A DNA stretch of 64,000 bases, taken from positions 1 through 64,000 of the forward strand of contig NZ_FNDE01000013.1 in NCBI RefSeq assembly GCF_900099925.1, in the 5' to 3' direction. Under the pieces are notes generated by a model. That model did no database searches. It was not told the origin of the DNA and was given only the letters and a program-made list of their open reading frames with translations. The DNA is from Aneurinibacillus thermoaerophilus (GTDB lineage: Bacteria; Bacillota; Bacilli; Aneurinibacillales; Aneurinibacillaceae). The position numbers were made by a program, and so were the translations under genes. Below are positions 10,125 to 18,153 of this stretch, piece by piece. The first letter of the stretch is position 1. The number at the start of each line of letters is the position of its first letter.

Positions 10125-11780
10125 CTAAAATGTAGGGGTTTTTGCGGGAGCCGGCTGGTTCTTGGCGGTTCCTTCCCCTAGTTGCCCTGCTCCGTTTTCG
10201 CCCCAGGCCCAGACCGTTCCGTCCTCTCCAATGGCGAAACTGCTGCCGGACTTCGCATATACTTGTTTGATATTTGATAGTTTGCCAACCTGAACAGGCA
10301 CGCTGCTTTCCTTTCCTTCTGTTTTTCCTATGCCTAATTGCCCTTGATTATTTTTGCCCCAGGCCCAGACTTTTCCGTCTTCATCAAGCGCAAGCCCGTG
10401 ATCTTCACTTACAGAAATCATCTTGATTTTAGTGAGGACTTCGATTTTTACAGGCATCAAACGATTTTCTCTCGTTCCATCACCCAATTGTCCTTCATCG
10501 TTCTTGCCCCAGGCCCAAACCGTTCCATCACTCTTCAAAGCAAAATTGCTGTCTCCAACCGTAAAGAGCTGCTGGACATCGGATAAAAAGTTAACCTGGA
10601 CAGGAGTTTTACTAGCACCATTACTACCATTACCAAGCTGGCCGAAATCGTTATTGCCCCACGCATACATATTGCCACTCCGTTGAAAAGCGATGATATG
10701 GTTCGTTCCCATGACGATCCTGGAAATTCCTTTCAAATCATCAATGCGGACAGGGATGTAGCGGTCTTTGGTCGTGTCGTCGCCAAGCTGACCTTCATTG
10801 TTACGGCCCCACGCATAAACCGTGCCATCATTTTTTACGGCAAACGCGTGGCCCTGACCGCCAGCAATGGACGCTATGTCCCGCACCTCCAAAACTCTCG
10901 TGGGCGTTTTAACAAAGGCTCCTGCTCCTTCGCCCAATCCCAGCTGGCCGTATTTATTGCTGCCCCACGCATAAATGGTGCCATCCTTCGTTAATGCCAG
11001 ACTATAGCCATTGCCATCACTGTCGTTGGCCGCTACGACTTCTATAACATCGCTCAATCCTTTTACCTGTACCGGCGTATTGCGTGACTGGTTCGTACCA
11101 TCGCCCAGTTCGCCGGATTTGTTTGTGCCCCAGGCCCAGACCGTTCCGTCGTTGGTCAGCGCCAGGAAATGCTCCTTGCCATTCACAATGGTTTTTATAT
11201 CGCTCAGCTCTTTAAAAAGCTGCGGGGTCGCAAGGTTTTTGCCTTGTTCTGTTGTCGGTAGGAAGTTTTCCTTTCCGCTTCTCCAAACTTCTTTTTTACC
11301 GATGAAGAAGGTGTGGTCTTTATCTCCCTGAATGCTTACAATTTCATTTTGAATTTGGAATTTCTGTGTGACCGAGGCGCTGAGTTTCTTGCCTGACTTG
11401 GCGTAAATACTATCGTTTACGCACAAAAAGTATGTTTGTCCCGATCCATATCCGTTTGTGGGCGGTTTGACCGTAATGGTTTGATCTTTATCGCCAAACA
11501 CAAGCGTGACAGATACTTTATTACCGGATTCATCCTTTACGAACAAAGCGCTATCATCGACCGTATAGCGTTCGATTGGCGTATTAAAACGAATCACCCA
11601 TCTTACGTCAGTCGGCTGTTTGGCTTTCGCGTCCATTCCGTTTTCGGTCTGGATGCTGACAACAGCCGGCGCTCCTGTTTTGATTTCCTGTGCCAAAACA
11701 ACCGGCGCTCCGGGCAACCATGCACCAGATAGTAACCCACACGCCGTGACCAACGGAATCAACGTGTTCTTTTTATTCAT
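10125..11780 (-). CDS. Exported seven-blade RCC1-repeat protein with Ig-like domain
   Basis: 551 aa. Signal peptide at about 1-30 ending near VLAQE. Residues 40-150 resemble the bacterial Ig-like fold often found in surface proteins (DVRWVIRFNTPIERYTVDDS, then VTLVFGDKDQTITVKP). Residues 170-545 contain seven RCC1 repeats, each with an AWGxNxxGQLGxG core (first AWGTNKSGELGDG, last AWGENGAGQLGEG). Seven blades suffice to close one beta-propeller. In bacteria such proteins are usually secreted or wall-associated binding proteins; no enzyme motif is visible. It stands alone between tagO and the SLH gene with its own terminator. The ligand is unknown. Confidence 0.85.
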   Translation of the reverse strand: MNKKNTLIPLVTACGLLSGAWLPGAPVVLAQEIKTGAPAVVSIQTENGMDAKAKQPTDVRWVIRFNTPIERYTVDDSALFVKDESGNKVSVTLVFGDKDQTITVKPPTNGYGSGQTYFLCVNDSIYAKSGKKLSASVTQKFQIQNEIVSIQGDKDHTFFIGKKEVWRSGKENFLPTTEQGKNLATPQLFKELSDIKTIVNGKEHFLALTNDGTVWAWGTNKSGELGDGTNQSRNTPVQVKGLSDVIEVVAANDSDGNGYSLALTKDGTIYAWGSNKYGQLGLGEGAGAFVKTPTRVLEVRDIASIAGGQGHAFAVKNDGTVYAWGRNNEGQLGDDTTKDRYIPVRIDDLKGISRIVMGTNHIIAFQRSGNMYAWGNNDFGQLGNGSNGASKTPVQVNFLSDVQQLFTVGDSNFALKSDGTVWAWGKNDEGQLGDGTRENRLMPVKIEVLTKIKMISVSEDHGLALDEDGKVWAWGKNNQGQLGIGKTEGKESSVPVQVGKLSNIKQVYAKSGSSFAIGEDGTVWAWGENGAGQLGEGTAKNQPAPAKTPTF

Positions 11781-11869
11781 CTTTTTCCTCTCCCAATTAT
11801 TAATAGTCGATCTAATTATTATTCTACTTTATTATAGGTCTTTTTTAGAAGAAAATCGTTTTATTTCCT

Positions 11870-12016
11870 TTATGATTTGCAAGCGAACGTTTTTGAGCGG
11901 CGGGAGCGAAGCAGCCATAACGCGAGGAGAATACTATAGAAAACGCCAAAAGCGTCCAACCAGACGTCAAGCAGCATGCCGTTGCGGTGGGCGGTAAAAA
12001 GCTGGTGGAAAAAAGC
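11870..12016 (-). pseudogene. VanZ-family C-terminal remnant
   Basis: A minus-strand frame of about 48 codons running into a TAG directly upstream. It reads HQLFTAHRNGMLLDVWLDAF, then a hydrophobic helix and a basic end (LLRSRRSK). The HQ-x-F-x-x-R-x-G-x-x-x-D-V-x-x-D pattern followed by a helix is the end of VanZ-like membrane proteins. The first three helices are missing, so this is a relic left downstream of the tagO terminator. The call is tentative because it is short. Confidence 0.45.
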
Positions 12017-12025
12017 CTAATAAAA

Positions 12026-12048
12026 AGACGAGCGCCAAGCACTCGTCT
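12026..12048 (-). terminator. Terminator of tagA-tagO transcript
   Basis: Stem AGACGAG/CTCGTCT with a nine-base loop and TTTTTATT on the minus strand, placed just after the tagO stop at 12056. Confidence 0.75.
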
Positions 12049-12055
12049 CTTTCAC

Positions 12056-13201
12056 TCATTGCTTTCCTGTTGTCATCTGCTTGATTCTGCGCGCCGTTTC
12101 CAGAAGCGGTTTTTTCTTCTGGCCGACCCAACCGATGAGCTCGGCGACAAGTTGCAAAATGAATAGCAACGCGCATACGATAATGAGCGCGCCCCACAGC
12201 GTTGACTGCGAGAACACAATCGCCGCAGTCGCGAATACGAAGCTGATACCGTAGATTGCCAGCACTGCGCCGCGGTGAGACAATCCCATCGCCAGCAGGC
12301 AGTGATGTAAGTGCTCCTTGTCTGCCACCGAAATCGGCTGCTTATTGAGGAAACGACGCACCATCGCAAAAATCGTGTCCGACAGCGGTACCCCAAGAAT
12401 CAGAATCGGTATAATAAAAGCAAATAAGGTTGTGTTTTTGAAACCCATAATGGATAATGTCGCCAGATTAAATCCAAGGAACAAGGCGCCAGTGTCGCCC
12501 ATAAATATTTTAGCCGGGTGGAAATTGTAACGGAGAAATCCAAGAATCCCGCCCAACAAGATCGCACAGTACAGAGCGACCACTGGATTTGGCATCACGA
12601 ATACCGCCATAATCATCATCGCGGCCGTGGCGATGCCCGATACACCGGCGGCCAGTCCATCCAGCCCGTCAATCAGGTTAACCGCATTCGTAATCCCAAC
12701 AATCCAAAAAATTGTAATCCCTATGGCAATCCAATCCCACTCAAAGCTTAGCATGCCCTGAAATGGCAAATTTACAAACTCAATTCGCAGGCCATAGTAC
12801 ACAACAACCGCCGCAGCCACAATCTGGCCTAATAGCTTCAACTTTGGAGACAATTCGAAACGGTCATCGAGCGCGCCCACCAGCACAATGATCGTACCGC
12901 CAATAAAGATTCCCAACGTCGCCCGAGAATACGTCTCCACCATCGCTTCAGAAGAAATGCCCATCTGCTCAAGAAACGGGCCAATTTTCTCAAGGAACGG
13001 AGGGAATACCAGCAGGTACGCCGCCAAAAAACCGAGGTAAATCGCAAGTCCTCCAAGACGCGGCATCAGACGCTGATGAACTTTACGGTGATTGGGCTTA
13101 TCCACAGCGCCGACAGCAATCGCGAGCTTTTTCACAAGCGGCGTCGCTATGAGCGCCACGACAAGCGAAAGAATAAACCCGTAAATATAACTACTCTCCA
13201 T
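12056..13201 (-). CDS. tagO: Undecaprenyl-phosphate GlcNAc-1-phosphate transferase (TagO/WecA family)
   Basis: 381 aa polytopic membrane enzyme with about ten or eleven hydrophobic segments. It transfers GlcNAc-1-phosphate from UDP-GlcNAc to undecaprenyl phosphate, starting wall teichoic-acid-type or other lipid-linked glycans. Characteristic sequences are VDKPNHRKVHQRLMPRLGG near the N-terminus, the magnesium-binding NLIDGLDGLAAG, MGDTGALFLGF, and the HLHHCLLAMGLSHRGAV cytoplasmic loop. It follows tagA by 45 bases, consistent with a two-gene transcript from the promoter at 14073-14101. TagO plus TagA would build a ManNAc-GlcNAc-PP-lipid linkage unit. Confidence 0.93.
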   Translation of the reverse strand: MESSYIYGFILSLVVALIATPLVKKLAIAVGAVDKPNHRKVHQRLMPRLGGLAIYLGFLAAYLLVFPPFLEKIGPFLEQMGISSEAMVETYSRATLGIFIGGTIIVLVGALDDRFELSPKLKLLGQIVAAAVVVYYGLRIEFVNLPFQGMLSFEWDWIAIGITIFWIVGITNAVNLIDGLDGLAAGVSGIATAAMMIMAVFVMPNPVVALYCAILLGGILGFLRYNFHPAKIFMGDTGALFLGFNLATLSIMGFKNTTLFAFIIPILILGVPLSDTIFAMVRRFLNKQPISVADKEHLHHCLLAMGLSHRGAVLAIYGISFVFATAAIVFSQSTLWGALIIVCALLFILQLVAELIGWVGQKKKPLLETARRIKQMTTGKQ

Positions 13202-13246
13202 GTTTCCTCTCCTTATATTTTCAATTATATCCTTCAGTCTTTTGCT

Positions 13247-14005
13247 TCATTTTCTACGCAGTATAACTTGATTCCACAGTACCGATAGCACGAACTTCGG
13301 CAAAAGCAACTGCCTTCTCCAACGCTTCGGCTGCGACAGAAGACGATACAGCCATTCCAGATTCAGTTTCTGCCAGACTTCAGGCGCCCGCTTGACTTTA
13401 CCGGACAGTACGTCAAAGCTGCCACCGACGCCCATCGCCAGATTGACCGGCAAATCGGGCAAATGGCGGGCGATCCACTCTTCCTGGCACGGGGCGCCAA
13501 GCGCCACAAACAACAGGTGCGGGCGTTCCCGCTTGATATGATCCAAGATGTTCTTTTCCTCTTCCTTGGAAAAATACCCGTCAAAATGCCCGCTGTAACA
13601 AGCATTAGGGTATTGTTTCTTTAGTGTTTCCGCAGCTCCCGCGCTGGATTCGGGAGACGCACCAACCAGCATGTATTTCCAACCGTATGTATCGGCTTGC
13701 ACCATCAAAGCGTGCAGCAATTCGTAACCCGCCACGCGCTCCGGCAATGGTTCGCCAATCCAGCGGGACGCAAGTACGACGCCAATTCCGTCCGGGGTAA
13801 CCACTTCAGCCCGGCGCAACAAGTTCAAGTACGAAGGATGCTGGCGTCCCATCATAACAATCTCCGGGTTGGCCGTTACGACTTGTGTTTTCTTGTTGTC
13901 CACAATCCGGCGGGTGAGCAGTTCAACCGTCTCCTGCTTGGTCGCATGCAGAAACGGTACACCCAAGATGGTGACCCGCTTACATGTATCCATACCTGTA
14001 TTCAT
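13247..14005 (-). CDS. tagA: WecG/TagA/CpsF-family glycosyltransferase
   Basis: 252 aa, GT26. In the known TagA reaction ManNAc is added to GlcNAc-PP-undecaprenol. Visible family landmarks are TANPEIVMMGRQHPSYLNLL with the proposed base residue region, VTPDGIGVVLASRWIG, the LVGASPES loop and LGAPCQEEWIARHLPDLP. The C-terminal basic/aromatic tail (LEWLYRLLSQPKRWRRQLLL) is the membrane-binding appendage of this family. The gene precedes tagO. Start ATG at 14005; an in-frame later Met is possible but less conserved. Confidence 0.9.
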   Translation of the reverse strand: MNTGMDTCKRVTILGVPFLHATKQETVELLTRRIVDNKKTQVVTANPEIVMMGRQHPSYLNLLRRAEVVTPDGIGVVLASRWIGEPLPERVAGYELLHALMVQADTYGWKYMLVGASPESSAGAAETLKKQYPNACYSGHFDGYFSKEEEKNILDHIKRERPHLLFVALGAPCQEEWIARHLPDLPVNLAMGVGGSFDVLSGKVKRAPEVWQKLNLEWLYRLLSQPKRWRRQLLLPKFVLSVLWNQVILRRK

Positions 14006-14072
14006 CCATTCCCGTTTTTCTTCATCTACATACTAAGGTGGTACAATCCTCCATATAGATTATACCGCCTCC

Positions 14073-14101
14073 ATTTTATATTAGATCCGACAAAAGTACA
14101 A
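14073..14101 (-). promoter_or_regulatory. Putative sigma-A promoter of tagA-tagO
   Basis: TTGTAC and TAAAAT on the minus strand, separated by 17 bases, about 68 bases upstream of the tagA start. Between it and the gene lie purine-rich stretches but no second promoter that I can support. Confidence 0.55.
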
Positions 14102-14165
14102 ACAAAAAAAGATCCCTTTTTCTCGACAAAATTTCACAACCTAGAGCTGTTGATTATGGTGAGTG

Positions 14166-14208
14166 TTTCCTCGTTTACTCATGGAAAGAAAGGATATGCT
14201 GCTTTATT
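14166..14208. repeat. 43-bp segment shared with 39685-39727
   Basis: Over 43 bases this segment and 39685-39727 differ at only six positions by hand alignment (shared cores TTTCCTC, AAAGAAAG, ATATG and TGCTTTATT). Here it covers the last codons and stop of the EpsM-like gene; the other copy is intergenic. Confidence 0.7.
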
Positions 14209-14843
14209 GGCCTGGCGGGAACGCCGACCGCCGTACAATGGGCAGGCAAAGGCTTAGTAACGACCGCTCCCGCACCAACAACTGTATATTCACCGATTTC
14301 CATACCAGGAATCACGACCGCGCCGGCGCTTATCTGCGCCCCTTCGCGAACCGTGACATTGCCGGATAGGTTCGCACCCGGCAAAACCGCCGCATAGTCT
14401 TCAATGACGCAGTCATGGCCGACCGTACAACCGTAATTAATAAGCACGTGTTCGCCGATGGTGACATTGGTCGTAATGACGCTGCCCGCGCATATCGTCG
14501 TACCTTCGCCGATCTTGTTTTCATCGCCGCATACGGCAGTCGGATGAATCAAAGTAGCAAATTGTGCGGTCGGCTGCCATTGTTTTATGTGCTCTATGAC
14601 TTTCTTTTTCACCTGCGGACTTCCTATCCCGCAAATGACAAACACATCCCGGAAGCGCGGTTCCGCTAACAAGTCCAATGGACCGAGCACCGGAAATCCA
14701 TTGCGTATCTCTCCGTGAATGGATGGGGTGTCATCCAGATAACCGAGCACTTCCCACTCAGGCCGGACATTGTTGATGTCTTTGATTAGCTGGACGGTTT
14801 CCCTTCCTTGACCGCCCGCACCAAGAATAATGATTTTTTTCAT
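14175..14843 (-). CDS. epsM: NeuD/PglD/EpsM-type sugar O/N-acetyltransferase
   Basis: 222 aa from the ATG at 14843, which follows AGGGGG. An upstream start would add 22 unrelated residues. An N-terminal Rossmann-like sugar-nucleotide domain (KKIIILGAGGQGRETVQLI) is followed by a left-handed beta-helix of hexapeptide repeats and the trimer acetyl-CoA site (IGEHVLINYGCTVGHDCVIE). PglD/EpsM members acetylate the amino group of UDP-4-amino-4,6-dideoxy sugars. EpsC- and EpsN-like partners lie 12-15 kb upstream, so it probably completes a bacillosamine-type sugar. The last residues, KQHILSFHE after GVPARPI, coincide with the dispersed repeat and look like a replaced tail. Confidence 0.85.
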   Translation of the reverse strand: MKKIIILGAGGQGRETVQLIKDINNVRPEWEVLGYLDDTPSIHGEIRNGFPVLGPLDLLAEPRFRDVFVICGIGSPQVKKKVIEHIKQWQPTAQFATLIHPTAVCGDENKIGEGTTICAGSVITTNVTIGEHVLINYGCTVGHDCVIEDYAAVLPGANLSGNVTVREGAQISAGAVVIPGMEIGEYTVVGAGAVVTKPLPAHCTAVGVPARPIKQHILSFHE

Positions 14844-14853
14844 GTTATTCCCC

Positions 14854-15873
14854 CTATACTCGGTAATACTTCCGATACCATGCCGCAAAACGATGTAACC
14901 CATCCGCAAGCGGGGTTTGTGGACGATAACCAGTCGCGCGGATCAGCTCCTGCACGTCAGCATATGTATCCTTTACGTCGCCCGGCTGCAACGGCAACCA
15001 TTCTTTTTTTGCTTCCCGGCCAAGCACCTGTTCAAGCGTCTTAATAAATTCAAGCAACGAAACCGGTCGTTGGCTACCGATATTATAAATCCGGTACGGC
15101 GCATAGCTCGACGCCGGGTCCGGCGCTTCCGTCCTCCAGGCCGGGTTCGGCACCGAAACACAGGACATTAACCGCACAATCGCTTCCACCGCGTCATCAA
15201 TATACGTAAAATCACGCTTCATATTTCCCCGGTTAAAAATTTTTATCGTTTCCCCGGCGAGAATGGCGCGGGTAAACGAAAAATACGCCATATCCGGCCG
15301 GCCCCATGGCCCGTAAACGGTAAACAGACGGACACCTGTCGTCGCAAGACCATATAAGTGGCTGTATGTATGGGCCATCAATTCATTCGCCTTTTTGGTA
15401 GCGGCGTACAGGCTTACCGGATGATTCACGTCATCATGTTCGGAAAACGGCTGCTTGCCATTCGCGCCGTACACCGAACTTGAGGACGCATACAACAAAT
15501 GCTTAACCCGATGATGGCGGCACGCTTCCAGCATATTTACAAATCCGGTTAGATTTGAATCAGCATATACATACGGATTCTGCAAGCTGTGACGCACGCC
15601 GGCTTGGGCGGCCAGATGAATAACTATTTCGATTCGATAGGCGGAGAACAAGTCTTCGATTGCCTGCCTGTCCTCAAGCGCCGCCCGTACGAACGTGAAA
15701 TGGGGTTGTCCGATAAGCTGTGCAAGCCGTGCTTGCTTCAGCGATACATCATAATAATCGTTGAGGTTATCAAGCCCGACCACAGGATACCCTTCGTGCA
15801 GCAAGCGTTTTACCACATGGAAGCCAATAAAGCCCGCACATCCTGTTACAAGAATGGTTTCTTTTGTTCCCAT
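14854..15873 (-). CDS. UDP-glucuronate/UDP-sugar 4-epimerase-like SDR
   Basis: 339 aa from the ATG at 15873, which follows AGAAGGAAC; a longer frame adds 17 residues without support. Extended SDR with NAD motif TGCAGFIGFHVVKRLL, SSSSVYGANGKQPFSE, the catalytic SLYAATKKANELMAHTY and the substrate block TTGVRLFTVYGPWGRPDM. The last block and the IFNRGNMKRDFTYIDD sequence are typical of UDP-glucuronic acid 4-epimerases, which make UDP-galacturonate for surface glycans. UDP-glucose 4-epimerase remains possible. It directly precedes the EpsM-like gene, with 10 bases between them. Confidence 0.85.
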   Translation of the reverse strand: MGTKETILVTGCAGFIGFHVVKRLLHEGYPVVGLDNLNDYYDVSLKQARLAQLIGQPHFTFVRAALEDRQAIEDLFSAYRIEIVIHLAAQAGVRHSLQNPYVYADSNLTGFVNMLEACRHHRVKHLLYASSSSVYGANGKQPFSEHDDVNHPVSLYAATKKANELMAHTYSHLYGLATTGVRLFTVYGPWGRPDMAYFSFTRAILAGETIKIFNRGNMKRDFTYIDDAVEAIVRLMSCVSVPNPAWRTEAPDPASSYAPYRIYNIGSQRPVSLLEFIKTLEQVLGREAKKEWLPLQPGDVKDTYADVQELIRATGYRPQTPLADGLHRFAAWYRKYYRV

Positions 15874-15969
15874 AAGCCGTTCCTTCTCTCTATGTTTGTT
15901 TTTTACTATTATACAATAGAACATTCACGGTAGCCGGTCGGGCCGGCAAAACATCTACCACAAAAAAAT

Positions 15970-16003
15970 GCCCCCTGCCGGCGTATATCATCCGGCAGGG
16001 GGC
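15970..16003 (-). terminator. Intrinsic terminator after split surface-protein gene
   Basis: A 12-bp stem GCCCCCTGCCGG with its complement, a ten-base loop, and ATTTTTTTG on the minus strand. It follows the stop at 16015 by about a dozen bases. Confidence 0.9.
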
Positions 16004-16014
16004 TGGCTTTCTTC

Positions 16015-16667
16015 CTAGTTTCTGTCTTTTTTGTCGTTATTCTTTTTGTCTTTCTCTTCTTTATTTTTATCTTTTTCTTCTTTATCTTTGTCCTTTTTTG
16101 GTTCAACCGTTACGTCAAGCTTACCAACATCAATGCTTTTCAATTTGGCAGTAATGGTTGTTGTACCCGGCTTGTGCGCCGTTAACTCCCCTTTCCTGTT
16201 GACCGTCGCTACTTCCGGATTCGAAGACTCCCATGTTACACCCGAGCGAATGGATATTTTGCGCGGGAATGAAACATTTACTGTAAGCTGTTTGGTCTTG
16301 CCCGGAACAAGGCGACCCGGCTGAATGGACAGCGTTACATTTTTCCGGATGAATGCCTGAAGAAAAGCATTACGTGCTACATTATTTGGATCGATCTCCG
16401 CTGCCAAACGTTTTCTCATTTGAATGACTTCATCGATAGAAAGGGTAAGTTCAGCAAGTTTGTTTGCAAATTTCTTGTATTTGCCGTGCTCCAATGTTCG
16501 CTTAACAGCATCATCAACAATGTCATCCAGCGGTTTATTCGTATCCACCATATGATCCATCATGAGGTCAGCTATAATTTGCTTGCTAATATCCTTAACA
16601 AAATCAAGTAAATCTTTTATCCCAAACTCGTTCCCAAACAATTTTTGCAATGTAGCAGAATGCTTTT
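16015..16667 (-). pseudogene. 3' part of surface-protein gene split by IS element
   Basis: About 217 codons encode a helical region (KLFGNEFGIKDLLDFVKDIS, then a segment rich in Asp/Lys), a BIG2-like Ig domain (about ISIRSGVTWESSNPEVATVN to TTTITAKL) and a highly charged Lys/Glu/Asp tail. The open frame begins artificially at 16722, inside the right end of the IS element. Its natural 5' part is 18154-18552, on the other side of the element. Joining the two frames restores one continuous exported protein of roughly 350 aa. A fragment might still be made from the IS-internal start. The helical part resembles that of the SLH protein at 23763-24854. Confidence 0.7.
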
Positions 16668-16850
16668 GTATGAACCTCCCCCACTTACCATAGGTTGAAG
16701 TAGGGGTTTCTGAACTATCCACCTCGATAGAACAGGCGATCAGCGGGTTGTCGCTGATCTCACAGACACGTGCCGTCTGCGAGGGGAATCATTCAGCAAC
16801 ACACCCTTACGGGCGTGGGTCGGAACAAACCATCTACTACTTCTCGCTTA
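16668..16850 (-). ncRNA. Putative omega-RNA (reRNA) of TnpB
   Basis: Known TnpB guides come from the 3' end of tnpB and the element's right end. Here the region after the tnpB stop holds three hairpins: about 16800-16819 (CCCACGCCC/GGGTGTG), 16763-16779 (CAGAC/GTCTG) and 16738-16759 (GATCAGCG/CGCTGATC), then the right-end hairpin. The guide would be the roughly 16-20 host bases immediately past 16668, beginning CAAAAGCATTCTGC. Inferred by family; not tested. Confidence 0.5.
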
Positions 16851-18026
16851 GGCGATCCGTAGATACGTGGGTTTCTGTATTTCAAACGGCAAGGACTGAA
16901 TCCGATTTTCATACAACACTTTGGACAGTAGATTCGCCGCACCGTGAATGTCCCGATGTTGGGTATAGCCGCACGAACAGCGATACATACGCCCACGCAC
17001 GTTCTTTTTCGCCCCGCAAACCGGACAGGTTTGCGATGTATAGCGTTCCTCGCGCTTGTGGAGCATGATGCCTTTCGCTTTCAGTTTGTACATTAGGTAC
17101 TTCTTTACTTTCCCAAACTGCCATTGGCTCATTCGCTGATTGTGGCAGCGAGAACGTTTCTTTTTCTTCTTTCGCTGGACGCCTTCGACGTCTCCAAGGT
17201 AGACTTCGTTCACTTGCTGGGCGACCACCCATTCGACAAACTGTTTCGTCGTTTTGTGCAAGGCATCCTGTAACTGGCGTTTACTTTTAGAAAGAAGATA
17301 TTGTTTCGCCCGATTGTACCGCTTCCACTGACGGCTGTATTTCTGGCACTTGCTCATTTTTCGCTGAAGCTCTGCAAGCTTCTTGTTACGCAGGCGGTGA
17401 ATGCTTCGGATTTTGCGTCCGGTCACAATGAGACTGTCTCCAGTTGTTGCGACGGCCGCAAGCGTATGAATTTCACCTGGGTCAATGGCGCATATATGCG
17501 AACCCGGCGGGTTCGGTGCTTTCTTGCCATCGTCGTAGGTAAGACACAGATGCAGGCCCCGGTCGTAGACGAGTTCAATCTCTTTTACAGTTCCAGCGGG
17601 TAACTGAGTCACACGAACAACAAGCGATGCTTGACGCTTGCCTTCCCAGATGCCGCGACTCAACAAAATGCGTCCGTTGGGATGAATGGTAAAACCGTCC
17701 GCCGCCCACTTTGTGTTGAAATACTTCTTTTGCTTATATGGATAGCGGACGTTCGTGTGCCCTTCCTTTCGGGCCTGATGTGCGCTATCTCGCGCCCAAA
17801 GATATTTGTGGCACACAGCTTGTATGCTCTGGCTGTGCATTGGGAAACGACGCTTCAAGCGTTTTTGCAGTTCGGTTTTACCGATCCACTGCCCGGTTTG
17901 CTGGTGGTAGACTTTCGCTTCAGCCAAGCACGTATTCCACACTTCTGCCGAGAAGCGATTTAAGGCAAACAGGGCATCTATGGTGGAGCGCGATGCAGTA
18001 AAAGCGACTTTTGCGGTTCGAATCAT
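16848..18026 (-). CDS. tnpB: TnpB RNA-guided endonuclease-like protein
   Basis: 392 aa from the ATG at 18026 (AAGGGG six bases upstream); an earlier in-frame Met would add seven residues. An N-terminal helical/WED-like region leads to a split RuvC nuclease with zinc finger. RuvC-I Asp is D182 in CAIDPGEIHTLAAV, and RuvC-III Asp is D359 in HRDIHGAANLL. The zinc ligands are C334, C337, C350 and C352. At RuvC-II, where a catalytic Glu normally stands, the sequence is VYLGDVEGV (277-283 region): Gly occupies the Glu position, with D279 and E281 nearby. Activity may therefore rely on a rearranged acid or be lost. It is the sole gene of the IS element. Confidence 0.88.
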   Translation of the reverse strand: MIRTAKVAFTASRSTIDALFALNRFSAEVWNTCLAEAKVYHQQTGQWIGKTELQKRLKRRFPMHSQSIQAVCHKYLWARDSAHQARKEGHTNVRYPYKQKKYFNTKWAADGFTIHPNGRILLSRGIWEGKRQASLVVRVTQLPAGTVKEIELVYDRGLHLCLTYDDGKKAPNPPGSHICAIDPGEIHTLAAVATTGDSLIVTGRKIRSIHRLRNKKLAELQRKMSKCQKYSRQWKRYNRAKQYLLSKSKRQLQDALHKTTKQFVEWVVAQQVNEVYLGDVEGVQRKKKKKRSRCHNQRMSQWQFGKVKKYLMYKLKAKGIMLHKREERYTSQTCPVCGAKKNVRGRMYRCSCGYTQHRDIHGAANLLSKVLYENRIQSLPFEIQKPTYLRIA

Positions 18027-18153
18027 TCGAATCCCCTTCTTTCTCAATACGAACGTACATTCCTAGTATACAACGAATAGAAGAGAAAAAGAAGCGCGAT
18101 TCATCCCCCACCTACGCCGGAGGCGTGGAGGAAGGGGACTTCTCGCGTGTTAT

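Larger units (their letters stand above)
16668..18153 (-). mobile_element. IS200/IS605-group element, TnpB only (IS1341-like)
   Basis: About 1.49 kb, with tnpB as the only gene and no tnpA transposase. The ends are not inverted repeats but carry subterminal imperfect hairpins typical of the group. The left end has CCTCCACGCCTCCGGCGTAGG near 18117. The right end has CCCCTACTT...AAGTGGGGG near 16677-16706, followed by AGGTTCATAC. No target duplication is seen, as expected. The left flank reads TTTAAC on the minus strand, a plausible target and TAM. Lacking tnpA, it would need a transposase supplied in trans. Exact ends are uncertain by several bases. Confidence 0.8.

Noticed and set aside
11845-12042. 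65-residue minus-strand frame behind tagO
   Set aside because: Out of frame with the VanZ-like remnant and spans the tagO terminator.
16015-16722. Independent gene starting at 16722
   Set aside because: The first ~18 codons are IS right-end sequence; the natural 5' part lies on the other side of the element.
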